Source: Drosophila persimilis (taxonomy: Eukaryota; Arthropoda; Insecta; Diptera; Drosophilidae). From it: a stretch of DNA of 64,000 bases. Positions 32,331 to 45,600 of this stretch are shown here, one piece after another. How positions within the stretch are numbered: the first letter of the stretch is position 1; each line of letters begins with the position of its first letter. The stretch is from positions 3,968,001 to 4,032,000 of the forward strand of contig NW_020825294.1 in NCBI RefSeq assembly GCF_003286085.1, written 5' to 3'. The notes under the pieces are model-generated. The model saw nothing but the letters and a program-made list of their open reading frames with translations, did no database searches and had not been told where the DNA came from. Both the position numbers and the translations under genes were made by a program.

Positions 32331-35300
32331 TGTCAGGTTGTAAATTGTTCCTTCCCAATTAGCTATTATACCCCTAATATGTCTCATTAGTTACCCAATT
32401 AATAAGTACTTTCCAACACATGGGATCACCAGAGCCATCAAGTGAATTATTTTTCACAGAAATCGAAAAGTTTTCTCCTGCTGAACAATCTACCGCCCGT
32501 CCCCAGCACCATCTTGGTAATCTGAGAGTAATTACAAGTACTCCAAGTAATCGTAATCCCTACCATCTAACCAATCATAGTGCCACCGTGTCTCAACCTA
32601 AATTCGAAAACAAATTTGATTAATTTCACTAGCATTTCACTTGCTATCCCAGCGCCAGTGCAGTGCAGCGTCGGCGGCATCTTTCAAGGGATTCGGATAG
32701 ATGATGAACGGTGGAGAGGAGAGGAGAGGAGAGGAGAGGAGCCTCCTCGCATCGCTCTCAATATTCGAGGTTTGGGGGGTAATTAGAGTAGAGCCCGTGG
32801 CCTAAGCGCATTACAGCTGCTGCTGTTGCACATTTTCACCGAGCAATTAAAGCGGCAATGAGTGCATCATACGAGTGTATAGGGGAGACCATAGACCATA
32901 GACTTTCGTGCAGCACTGTGCCCGCTTCTAACGAGCGAAAGTGTTGTAAAATATTTTGTTCGCTTTTTTTTGTCCTCCACCACTACCCCTCCCTCCTTCG
33001 ATCTCTGTGTCTGTGTCTGGGCCTGTATCTCCGATTTGTTCATGTTTATGCTTTAAGCACTTATTTTCTCGTTATTTTATTGTTTTTCCATTTCGATTTT
33101 TTAATTGCATTTTTTAAATGTTTTTGTTTTTGTTGTTGCTGGGCTTGGTCGCGCTCCAATTTGTTGACAAACCATTTTTTTCGTATGTGTTTGAACGATG
33201 CGTCACAGTTGATTGAGTGGCAGAGTGGCAGAGTGGCGCAGCGGTGATGGTGGGGCAGGCAGCCTCCAGGAGGAAAAGCCGCTTTCGTGTTATTTATGTA
33301 TTTAATTAATTTCATTTTTTTGTTGTTGTTGTTGTTTTCTCTCTGTTTTTGCTACTCTTTAAAGTGTGGAAATGTCTTCAAAAACCAATCCAATCTCTCA
33401 TAAAAACTTGTTGAAAATCGTTTTGTCCAACAACACTAAAAATTACCAACAATTACTTTCATTTTCACATTGGAAAACACAGCCAAGCCGTTGCACACGA
33501 ACTGCATAAACATATTTTCCACTCCTTCTCCTCCTCCACTACCCACCTTCCCCCACAGAAAGAAAATGCACATTGTCTCAGGGAGCAGCCTGCTGCTGCT
33601 GCTGGGAGAGCAATGTGGCATTTGCAGAAATGTCATTATAAGGGTTTTTTTTCCAAAATAATTGCTTTATAATTATAATTGGTGTATGGCAGAAAGCGGC
33701 AACAATTGGTGAATGTCTGTGGCATGAAAGCAGATGAGAGGTGCTGCGAAGATGATCCCAAAAGTACAAACCGAAAGGGCGACTGATTAGTTTTTAGGGA
33801 GGGGAATACAAGGTTTCGTAGGGAGGGGTATTTTCCATAGGTATCTAACAATCATTGGACTTCTTTCGATGGATTGTGGTACTTCTAGATCCTTGGATAT
33901 TCACCCTGTTTCAAGAAGGGCCTCTGCACCCAAAGTTCTGGGCTGTAGAGTATAAAGAATGGCTTCACATGGTAATAAAACTCGAAATAAATGTGTTCTT
34001 TGTTGAAATACACAGAAAATATAACATTGGTGACCACTTAGCGACTTTTATACCAACAGACTGTCTGTAGATGAAGAGATGATCAGCCCACTTTAAGGAC
34101 TTGATATACGCTATACGATGGCTCCTACAATGTCTTGCACTTTCAATCTCCGATCGGTCATTACTATATCATGTGTTTTGTCAATTGTTTCGGGTCTAGA
34201 GACCTCAACTGGGAATCCAGGAAGTTCGACATTCAGTAAATCAGTTTTTACCATTAGAATTGATACAGGAATTCAGTTCTTTGCAATTTCTCTTTAAATT
34301 ACAAAGAAGCCTGCTGTCAAACACAATCTTAATGAAGCAGATTCTTCGATTTTTAAGAGGAATATATATAGATGCCTGTTGACAGAAGCAGTATAGGGAA
34401 ACCCTTTAAGAGATGGGAACTTCGTCGATTCACGGACCTATAGAAAAACCTATCCCAAGAATGGAGCTTGCCAGGTATACTTCTTTTCAAAGTACCATAA
34501 CTTAGTAGATTCTATAAATATATACGATTAATACCCATATAACTCCTTGAATGCCTTTTCTATTAACTATTCCCCTCAATGGCGGCTCGTTTTCCCATAG
34601 CCACTAAACAGTAGGTACTCCTATTCAAAATATTCGTTGCCAGAACTACCTCTTGGCATGTTTTGTTTTGTGTTGGTTTTTTTTTTTTGCATCAATTCAT
34701 CCATCAAGTTTACATGGTTTCCAGCGCATAGTTGGAGTTGGACGGGGTTCTGTGACATTTGCCACTGTTGGCGGCTAAAAACAAATCCGATTTGCCAATT
34801 CACAGCACGATCATCGATACAAGAGGCCCGGGCAGGCAGGCCACAGAGACTCCCAGACAGACCTCAACAATGGCAATTTGTGGTCCCATTACAACAGCAT
34901 TAAGGCGGGCAGGAGGAAAATGGTGAGGGGGCCCGGGAACATGGGCACTCTCTGAAGTTTCCATAGAGCTCTTACAGCTCTTACAGCTCTTTTAATAGAC
35001 TCTCGAACTGCGCCCACGGCTTGCAGGCGCGGCCAACTCCCCCTACCCCACCCCCATCACCTCTTCTATTCCCCCCCCCTCCAACTGGCAGTCGTACGCA
35101 CTGGCATGTGGCCGGGGCTCGCTCTCACTCATACGCATCGAAAATTGGGTGCGTTTATGCAAAAAAAAAACAGTGACAAGTCCCCCCCTCCACCAGCTCC
35201 ACCTCCTCCAGAGCTACATATATGTACTTGGGGCTATGTGTGTGTGTATATATCTTTAGGTGAAATCGCTTGGCGCACGCCTTGGGCATATTTTCATGCG

Positions 35301-38300
35301 TTTTATTATAGCTGCAGCGGAGCGTTTTTTTTTTTTGGTTTTGGAACCGCCGCCGCCGCTTTTTGGATCGTTTCCATCGTTGGACTCTTGGAAATGTGTG
35401 TTCCTTCCCCCCCCTCCTGCCGGGCCCTGTGCATTTGAAACATGTTTAAAATTTATGATTAACACACGTGCATTCAAATTTGTTGTTGTTTTAAGATTTC
35501 TATTTGTTCATGTGCATATTTTGGATATTTATAGTTCTTAAATAGGCGGAAAGAGGGTGGGTTGTAGAAATGTCGGTTTGAGAACCTTAGATCTATGATT
35601 GAGGCGGAGTCTTTCCTTTTTTTTTTTGTGGGAACAACTACTTGAATAACTAATCAAATGGTCAAGGAATAGGAATTTTATTCGGCTTATAAGCAAAATA
35701 TTTGTTTGGAGATTTTTCTAGAATTATTTTGTACATCTAACATTATTTTAAACACAATTTATTTTATTTATCAAATCCCTATAAGATTTCAAACGATATT
35801 CCAATCAACACCTGATTGTTAATTCCAACACTTTCTTATACCAACTCAAAATATATTAAAACTGTTCCCCAAAAATATATCTAAACTAAAAAATATTTTG
35901 AATATTAAGTTGTTTAGCATAGGGGCCTTTTATGAGACAGATTAACATACATTTTGTGATGTGATTATCAGATCTTTGAGATCTATAAACTTCAAATTAG
36001 AATAACATTCCCGTAAGCCCATAATCCATAAAGTGTTTGATCGACGAAGCATGAATACCATTTTGGGTGCAGTTGAATACGAATATGAATACGATTATGA
36101 GTGGTCGCGCTTTGGATTTTTTTTTGGGGTGTGGCCACCGACAAGTGTCGACAGCCGCGAGATTGTACGGGGCCCCAGATCTCGGTTTGTTGTAAGCTGT
36201 TTTCCATTCCATTTGTTGGACTGTGTGTGTTTTTTTTTTTTGTTCAAACCATAAAGCGTTGACAAGTTGCAGTCAAAGTCAAAGTTTTTCCACCGTTTTG
36301 CGCCTCACAACTAATTAAAGAGCTCGCCGCTCTCTCGCCCATGAAATGTCCGAATGTCATCGTCACCATCTCAAAAGTTTCACCCAAAGCAATCCAACGT
36401 ATGTCCATCCACACACACACAGTTTATTCCACTCCGCAGTCATCTGGGAGTCACTGTGAATGTTATGACAAGTCGCGGCCGTTACACTGTCAAAAAGTGA
36501 ATCGCCCCTCCAAAAAGAAAACGAATGCAAATATAACATGGATAAAAAAAAAAAACCTCTACAACAGCGAAATATTCCAATTTTTGATTAAATTATAGCA
36601 AAAAGCGATTTCGGTTTTTCGGTTTTACGGATAGGGGGCTGGCATTTTTTGGCGTATGTCAGGCGGCAGCAGCCAACAGCACCAGGGGCCAAAGCCACAG
36701 CCACAGCCACAGCCATAGCCATAGCCAGAGCCAGAGAGACATGTCCGAGACAGGAGGCTACTGCTACTTACACTTCTTCACTTTACACTACACTACTCCA
36801 ATGACCACTTGACTCCTACACGCGACGAACGAAAGGAGAGGGACAGTGGGCCGGAAATGATTGGTTTTTGGCATGGAAATTGAAGAGAGATATTTAAACA
36901 TAGTTTTGACAGCAATTAAGGTTTTATAAGCATCAGAAATAAGTCTTTAGCCAAGGTTGTCATTCCTTTTCTCATTTAGATCCCAATCTAACACGCAGTG
37001 GTGCAAGTAGAACTATAAGAGTATGTTCAGGGATTTCAAAAAGATCTATTAACATTCTTAAGACCAATTGAAAGTGGCTTTAAATTAAGGAAATGTTAGT
37101 ATCCAGTAATCCTTAACTTTAAAAGATATTCCACTCCACAATTATATGATTTTTAATCTGGAAATTTCTTCTTAATTACTTTATACTTTGACAATTAGTC
37201 TCAAAAGCATTAAGAAAACTTCCAATACTATAAAAAAAAAACTATAGATCATCCTACTTAAAAATATAGTACATATTTTAAGTGTCAACAAAGCCTTAAA
37301 ATTATTTATTTGTATGGAAAACATATTTTATTTGGATATAAATTTGATATATTTACCTATTCACATATAAATAGTTCATAGAAGAATGATCTTCTAAAGT
37401 TCAAAATGAGGGGGAATATAATCCCCTGAATACTTTTCTTCAAATTACAATTTTCTCCCCTTTAAAATCCCTCCCATTTCGACCACTTTCGACCCACTGT
37501 TCCCGAACGGTTCATACGACGAGTAGTGTATAATTTTTTGCCACCTCATTCAGTCAACTCGTCCGTCATTCATTCATTCATTTGGCACGTCTTCGGTCTT
37601 CTTACGGTTCAAAAGTGAGGGAGCCTCCGTGAGTGGGAGGGGGGTGGGGGGTGTGGCACTGGGTTGGTGGGGTTCGAGTGGATTGGCTACTACTCTTCGC
37701 CAATCGAATATTCATATTCATGTGGGGTTCTCTCGCCATTTGGTGGTCGGTGTGAAACTTTTGCCTGACACTTTGGCAAACTGTGAAATGTTTTCTCTTT
37801 TCTATTAATTTTTGTTTGTATTCTGTTTTCGATTTTTCCATTGGCCATGACATTTGTGGCACGCCACAACGACTGAGCCGCCACTTCTAGAAGATGTTCA
37901 GCCAATTTTCAAAGTCAAAAGTTTCATTTCATCAATCAATGCCAAAGCAAAAGGAAGTGGCAATAGCGGATAAAGCCAGTTGCAGCTGCAAAGCGACAAT
38001 TAGAATAATTAAAAGCACATTGAAAACGTTGGAAATCTGTAGGAAAAACGATAGAAAAAGAGTCTCAGTTATATGGGAAGGTCATCCTGCTGATTAAGTG
38101 GGAAAAAAAGGTAGGATGTATTAGGCTTAAAGAAGTCGAATGGTTTCTCCTCTAACAATTAGAGATCTGTTCTTCTTTTGAAGACACTTTCATTCATTGA
38201 TCTTTTTACTTTCTCCTTCTTTGATTTATCCGCTCTCGATGCACTTTCGAACCCAACCAAAAAAGAAAACCGCAACAGAGTGATCCCCTGCTTGTTTCAA

Positions 38301-39130
38301 GTATTTGAAAATTGTTTCATCCGCTGTAGAGGGCAACGCCGAGCGTCATCAACTTGACCCAAACACCTCATCATGTCGGAGAGTATCACTTTAAAACGCT
38401 TTACAAATTACGACTTAATCGCGTGCTGCTTGAACCCAACAACAACAGCTACTCTGACAATGACAAACAGAACCACTACAACTCTGGCACTGGCACTGGC
38501 ACTGGAACTGGGACTGGCAGCGGCGCAACAAACATCTCAAGTTCAAACCAACAACATTTTGAAGGGAAACGAAACTCTTTTGTCGACTGTCGACTGCCGT
38601 CTGTGGCGCTGGTTGGGGGTTTCATTGAAATTCTTGGGGTGCCTTCAAGTCGCTCTTTCCGGACACTGTAAATGTTTATCTAAAAGCTTAATTAACACAA
38701 AGGTACTTGTAAATCGGAATAGGAATGTAAATAGGTAAACGAGGAGATTTTTGGTTAGGTATGTCTTTGTTGGAAATTATGAAGAAATATTTGGGAAAAT
38801 CGGTTACTATTTGGGTTGAATTATCCATCATAAGAATGGCACATATTGCCTATGAAAACCATGTTTTCTGTTGTAAATATATAACTATTTTTGGGTATCT
38901 TGTGGGTGTATTTTGTAAAGCAATCGCTATGAAAGTTTGAGGATCGTTGGAAAGAGACTTAAAAGATGATTGTGTGAAGTTTGAGGTATATACTATCTTA
39001 TATGCTGTGTGCTATACCCATTTGAACGGTTTGAAGGAGGGGAAACCTTGAAAACCCATGGCAAATAGAGACCATAGACCATTATATAAGTGTTCTCTTA
39101 AAGAAGAATTCTTGAGTTTTAATAAAGGCA
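32331..39130. other. Gene desert, non-coding
   Basis: Simple repeats include GGAGA at 32714-32742, AGCTCTTAC three times at about 34968-34992, CCACAG at about 36693-36730, and (ACTGGC)n at about 38478-38520. Frames in this span (for example 32420-32623 and 38354-38671) have no supporting domain or splice signals. The 38354 frame is driven by CAA and ACTGGC repeats. Confidence 0.4.
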
Positions 39131-39330
39131 AGTTGTTGCAAGTCTTTGCGTTGTTGTTGTACTTTTTGTGCCTCTTGTTGTTGTAGTCTTTCTTGTTGTT
39201 GTAGTTGTTGTACGCCTTGTGGTTGTTCTTGTTGTTGGTTTTGGTGTTGTAGTTGTACCTTTTGTTGTTGTTGTAGTTCGTTCTGTTGTAGGTCTTGGTG
39301 TTGTTGTATTCGTTGGTGTGGTTGTTGTAG
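39131..39330 (-). repeat. CAA-rich (Gln-encoding) degenerate microsatellite
   Basis: On the minus strand this is mostly CAACAA with AAG, GTA and CAC interruptions; on the plus strand it is TTGTTG. Read on the minus strand it extends an open frame of 158 codons (39082-39558), whose C-terminal half is Gln-rich. There is no poly(A) signal close behind, no domain, and the N-terminal half is ordinary. I treat it as a repeat, with a weak chance of being a Q-rich exon. Confidence 0.6.
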
Positions 39331-41585
39331 GCCTTCTAACTCTAAAAAGACTACAAAACGATGTAAATTTATGGCCTGGCCGACTCTCCTGCCACTCTCT
39401 CTCTCTCTCTCACAGCGTAGCTTAGCAGTTAAAAGTGATTTTTCATGTCTGATTGAAACTAAAGCTCTCGTATCTGCTGCTTGGACATTTCCCAACTTTT
39501 CAGCATCACAAATTTTGCAGCCCAACGAATGGGCGAGGGTTTCCACATACTCATACATCCATCATTTTGTGTAACTAATTTACATGCCTCCCCGCCTCCC
39601 CCGGGAGTACCACCCAGTAATTGGTTACATTTTTGGGTTGTTTTTTCACCCCCCACCCCCCCGTGTGTTGGGTTGTGTTGGATTTTGTAACACTCCCAAA
39701 GCAATCAATTGTCCCATTAAGTTCCCCTTCTTCTGGATGCATGCCTGCCTGTGCCTGGTGTGCCCTTTTGCCACTTGTTTTGCAATCGAAAATGAGTTGT
39801 TCGACTCGAAATTACCATGCAACCAGCCAGCAGTGGCAGTGGCAGCCACACAGTAATGCCACACACACACGTGTTGTCCATTGGCCATTGCACTTAATAG
39901 AGAGTTGCCTCATACCCGAACGAAAAAAAAGTGAAAATCATAAACTGCTAATTGTATTCAAATGCAACTCCCCACCAAAAGTGGGAGAGAGATTTGTAAA
40001 TGGCAAAAGTGTCTGAGAGATGGGGTTTTGGGATTGGGCACAGGGCATTCGATGGGGAAGGCGGCTTGCTTTCCCAAAACAACAAAAAAACAGATCCCAA
40101 AAGATTCAATTAAATACGCATATCAAATGGCATTTTTATGGACTAGACTTTTACTTTGGCTGCTGCTGCGGTGCTGCCTTTCGGTTTCGGAGCATAATTT
40201 AATTTGTTTTACAGCCATTTCTGCATTTATCGATGCCTTGTGCAATTTTATGGCGGCTTTCAATTTGTTTTAAACTCCTACTTTTAGCATCCGTGAGTCA
40301 GCACAGAAAGAGGAGCCTCTTCCTCTCGAAAAGACACCGAAAAACTCGTCATCGAGAGTCGTCAGGTCTTGGAATTGCAGTGCCAGCGCCAGTGCCGGGT
40401 CTACCCAGACCGATATCCTGCTGTGTTCTGTTTATTATATGATTTATCAGCATCTGCGGCACTCGGCAGTCGGCGGCTCTCCGCAGCAGATGCAGATGCA
40501 GATGCACTTCGCTTCAACTTAAAAAGAGAGTGGGTCAAGTGCAGTCAAAAGTGAAATTAATATTTGCCTGCCCTTGCCCCAATCGAGACAGGCGAAAAAT
40601 GGTATAAAGTGTGTGAAGATCCAAGCAAATACTAGGGTATTTAATCGATTAGAATGCTAAGAGAAGTAAAGAAAAGTTAAGACTAGAAGAAGACTAGAAG
40701 TCGCCTCCAAGACAATTTTGAGACTTCAACCAACCAAATATATTCCCTATAATCCCTAGAATCTTAGCAAATATTTAATGAAGATTTCCCATACGATCTT
40801 GCTGGCTTTACAGGGTATTTCCCACCACCAAATTTGTTAGACATTCTCCAAACTGATTCACTTCTGAATCAGTTTTGTGCCCAACTTCAGCTGCATCTGT
40901 TTGGCTAAATGCTGGCTCTGACGATTCATAATTGATTTCTGTTTTACAATCTAACAGCAGGTGCATAAAATTGGAGCCTAGCAGCAGCTGAAAACCCACG
41001 TGATTCCAATGTAAGTAGAAAAACTCTCAGCGGCTCAGTATCGTATCTCCGACTGGGCGTCAAAATTGCGTGTTTGCCGCTGCATTCGATTCCCCCGCAC
41101 AAAATGCTCGGCAAAAAAGAATTAAATGAAAAATACGAAAATTCATTAAAAATTCAACATTGCTGAATAAATCATTGTTCATTTGGCTGTCATGTCAAAT
41201 AAATCATAAGACACGACAAAAATGAAACGAAAACGCGCTACGCGAAAAGTGTGGAAAACTCCTCTTGGACGCAAAAGAGATGCCATATCCTCGAGACCAA
41301 AGACCACAGCCATATCCACATATCCAGATATCCCCCGAGACCAAGACAGACCCCCACAGACCACAGACCGAGCGACGACTGCCACGACTGCGACGACGAC
41401 TTTGACTTTGCGTGTGCCACAAGTTGCGTTGATGAAGAGTTAGTGGTAAATTATGTTGTTGTCGCACTCTGTGCCACAGGAAAAAAGTCCCAAAAAGCTA
41501 ATGGAAAAGTGTTTCTCCTTCTACTTTCCCAAAAAATCAAGCAAAAAGCAACCAAAAAGCGTTTTATATCAAAAGAAAAGCAAAA
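39331..41585. other. Non-coding, no gene seen
   Basis: It contains CT runs near 39,398, a TCCCCC-rich stretch near 39,590-39,665 and a GCAGAT repeat near 40,485-40,505. Overlapping frames on both strands around 41,180-41,590 arise from GACC/CGAC words and have no domain. Confidence 0.4.
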
Positions 41586-41960
41586 ATAAAAAAAGGAAAA
41601 AAGGAGAAAAAAAAAAAAAGGAGAAAAAAAAAGAAGAAAGTTAAAATATACTAAAAACCAAAAAAAAGAAGGAGAATAATAGGAGGCAGAAAGTAGAAAT
41701 CAAGGAAAATAAGGAAAAATATTAAAGAAAAAATAAGGAAAATAAAGAAAGAAAAAATAAGGAAAAAATAAAGAAAGAAATAATAAGGAAAAAATAAAGA
41801 AAGAAAAAATAAGGAAAAAATAAAGAAAGAAAAAATAAGGAAAAAATAAAGAAAGAAAATATAAGGAAAAAAATAAAGAAAGAAACAAATTAAAAAACGA
41901 TGAAAACCACAGAAAATACACACAAATAAAAATCGAAAAAATACGAAGAAAAATGGTAGA
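41586..41960 (+). repeat. Purine-rich 26-bp minisatellite
   Basis: AATAAGGAAAAAATAAAGAA units start at about 41733, 41757, 41783, 41809, 41835 and 41861, nearly all 26 bp apart. They are flanked by looser A/G-rich sequence. The almost pure purine strand may form unusual structures. The minus-strand Phe-rich frames here are repeat artefacts. Confidence 0.85.
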
Positions 41961-42409
41961 CAACAAAAAATAAAAGTCAAAAACGTAGATAAGTCGGTTC
42001 ACCTCGACCGACAACAAGTATACGCAACGTTCGCCTGCCTGCCTCCAGTGGTTGTTCCCGTGTTTCCTTCTCCCTCCCCTTCCCCCCACCCCTCCGCACA
42101 TGTCATGGCTGTGTGACGTCTTTTCCCCCTTATTGCAATTTTCAATTTTCGTTTTTCCATGTTAATGAAACGCGATTTCCTAGCTGACTGTTGGCCGACC
42201 TGCCAGCCAGCCTGCCTGCCTGACGCTCTGTTGTTGTTTGCTGAAGTTGCTGCTGCAGTGGCTTTTCGTTGTTGCTTGTTATTATTCACGCGCTTAGAGT
42301 CAATTATCAAAAAACCGCCAAAAACGAGAGGCTAGCGGAAAATAGCTGGAGGGAAAACACAACGAATTGAAGGTGCTCTAAGAGGGAAAATCCAGGGCGA
42401 TAAACCAGC

Positions 42410-42680
42410 GATAAATGGCTGTGACCAAAGCTTTGACTACGAATTTATCGATTTTATTTGTATCGATGTGTCTGGCTATTACGATATGGTCTATCGGCAT
42501 CTTTATGACTGTTTTTATATAAAAAAAATAGAAGAAAACAGAAAATAGAAAGAACAGAAAGCCTGCCTTTAACAGGTTATTTGTTTATTATTATTATCGA
42601 TAACATACAAATTTATCGTTGATATCGAGAGCATTTAAGTGTTATCTGAATTCCTATCGATATTAATTTTAACTTTTTCT
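42410..42680. promoter_or_regulatory. Cluster of CGATA/ATCGAT words
   Basis: GCGATAAA, TTATCGATTT, GTATCGATG, ATTATCGATAAC, TTTATCGTTGATATCGAG and CTATCGATATT lie within 270 bp. CGATA and TATCGATA are the known sites of BEAF-32 and DREF, so an insulator or promoter-proximal role is possible. No gene start is clear beside it. Confidence 0.4.
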
Positions 42681-45600
42681 TCTATACAATTTAGTATTCT
42701 GTTGTTTTTACTTACTTTGATTCCCAATTGAAATTCATAATTTTTAGACAACCCCAGAAAACCCAACTACCCTTCCAACCCCCTTTGGGGAGTGTATCTT
42801 ATTCGAAAAAAAAAAGAAAAACCGCTGGCGCTGCTTACGAAAAGTGCAGGAAAACAAAGTGGCAGTCGACGCTTAACAGACGCCAACAGACTTTTGCGCA
42901 AAAATTTCACTTTCACAAAAAAGGTCTATGGACGTTATTCCCCCCGAAAACACCTTCTCCTGGTTCGCCCCGCTGCCGATCCACACCCTGGGCCTGGCGT
43001 GAGTCCGCGAATCGCCGCCAAATTGGTACCAGACGCCGAAGACTGTCAGACGTCGATTTGCGGCATTTTTTCTTGGCTTTTTCGTTGCCTGTTTTTTGCC
43101 TGGAAAATTGTTCGCAGGTGGTTTTCCGTACAGACAAGGCAAATGCATGCTTTCGTTGAGGTCCGAGTTGGTTTTTCTTGGACTTGTATTTTGATATTGG
43201 TTTTTCGTTTGGTCAGTTATGGAGTCATCGGCGTCGGCGTCTTTGTGACGCCCCAAAAAAAAAAACTATTAAATAAACCAGATAAACCGAATTATATTTA
43301 CATTTTTAGGAGGAAGTTTGTCAACCTTTTGAGGAAGTGTTTGACAAAGAAATGAAACAATTTTTGGGCAGAAGAAAATCACTTTTATAATTCTTTATAA
43401 TCTTGAAAACTCTCTCCCAAAGTGTCTTAGTCTTTTTCATGTACTCAAACATAGTGTAATTTCCACTCCCTCTAGCCCTCTTTTAGTGGAACTTCCACTC
43501 GTAAAAGTACCCCATCTTCTAAGTCAAATATTATTAATCCTTTTCCTAGAACTCCCCCTTAATTTTTTCCCAAAAAAGTCATAAAAATCTCCAGCAATAC
43601 TCCCATAAATCTCTCCAAAGCTATTTCCGATCTAAATCCCTCTCTAACCCATTCATAACTTATCTTTTTTTTTTTGGGTGACTCTTTGATTAGCAGTTGG
43701 TGGCAAATTCGGCATAAATCATTGTCTTTCCATTTGATATTTATAGAAATTCTAATGTCTTAATGTCAGGCCATCAAATGAGATACGTTCTAATGCCGCA
43801 TGGCTTTGGGGCTATTTCCAGAAACCAAATAAACATTTTGATTGGCTTCCCTTTTTGGCTGGCATTAAAATTAAAAATAAATTAATCAATCGAAAGACGC
43901 AAGAAACCCTGAAGTTAATCAAGGTTTTATGTCTTATTTAGTGCAGTGTTGGGTAGGGCGGTAAAATGGACTTTTTTGAGAAATTTCTAGGCTTGGATTT
44001 CCCGAGTTTATAGAATTTAAATTATTGGAAAAATCGAATTTTAAAAGGTCGTCTTGAGGATCTTTAGGCGTTGTCTGATGCTACATAAAAAACTGTTATT
44101 TATATGATTATCAGTGTTGTAAATTGCTAAAAATATAATTAAGTATAAAGGTTTAATGTTAGTTTATTCTATAACAAATTCTAAGCTCCATTTCCCTTCA
44201 TCTTTTATTAAAAAAATTTCTAATAATCTAGTGATGTAAAGTGCAACGATGAGAAGTGCTTGAAACAGTGTTGAGAAGAGTATTATATCCCTTGCTATAT
44301 CGCATATAGTCTGTCATTCAGTGCTTTTATTGAGAGTGTGATATTTTGTATTTTAGTGTTGTTGATCAGTGTTGAAAAGTTCTCGGAGCTTTCCATTGAA
44401 ATATCAACGCTCACACCCACAAAATATCCGCAACCGCATAAGGATAATTTTTTGGAAAATCATAAAAATGTAATCCCATGACTTTTACTCCGAAATGCAG
44501 TTTTCCTCCAATTTTCGGCATGGTATGGCTCGCTTTCTGGAGGGAAAATTAGCATAGTGCATAAAAAGTGAAAGTGTTTGCAGCTGCAGTGCATTTAATA
44601 TGTAGCAACTGACTGGACGGCCTGCCACACAACCACCAGCAACAACAACTGACATCATGTGCAGCATTTAGACCTCGCCCATATCCCGCAACTCAGTGCC
44701 CCATCCCCCGCGCTCCAAAGACCCACCTAAATTAGCCATGAATCGAGGCTTCACTTGCTGTCAAAAGGGCGCAAAGTGTGGATAATTTTTGTATAGTTTT
44801 TTTTTCGGTCTTTCTTTGAGAAAAATACTCCAGAGATAGAGAGACCAGCGATATGGAAAGTGCCAGCCCACGCGGAGATTAGCTTAGAGGCCCAGAGTGG
44901 GCTGTGCCTCAAGTTCAGGCTTTGATTTTCAATTCAGTTCACGATTTGCATGGCTAGACGAGATACTTATTAACCTAAGTGATCCAACAAGAAGCGTGAT
45001 CCATGTTTTTGGTCACACACCCCGAAGGAAGGCGTGCTCTGCCGCTGCTGCGGCACTTGTTGCACGTTCCGGTTGAAAGGGAACCCACCATACCACACCA
45101 CACCACACCACTCGATGGGCAAACATTATGGACTAATTGCCCGAGTGTATCGGTTAATGGGGATACATGGTACTTAAGTTTGGTAAAACATTTGCTATAC
45201 CTACGGCCTGAGTGTCTTGTGAGAATTTCCAAGGGGCCTGGGCTTCAGCTTCGGCTTCGGCTTGGGTTTGGTTTATGTTTTAATTTGTAGAATTTGTTCG
45301 TTTAAGAGAGCTAAAGATACATTTTTCTTAATGATTTTCTCAATTAGAAACCAGAATCGAGATGATTTATTATCACTTTCGTTTGAGTTGTTGTGGGGTT
45401 AGGGTTTAATAGATCGTTAAAATAGATCTTCAACATTTGAGATGCTCTGGAATGCATTTTTTGAGTTGGGGATGCTTCTACAGATCTTCTTCTCTTCTTC
45501 TGCAGATACAGATACTCCGCCTCTTCTACAGATAAATAGATCCTCTGTAGGTTCTACCAAAGGCAATATAGGGTTTCAGGGTGGATTTTGAAAAGGGCTC

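Noticed and set aside
42792..43355. 187-codon plus-strand open frame with hydrophobic stretch
   Set aside because: It overlaps two other long frames, has no family match, and ends in poly(A)-like runs. Chance is more likely, though the nearby CGATA cluster made me look twice.
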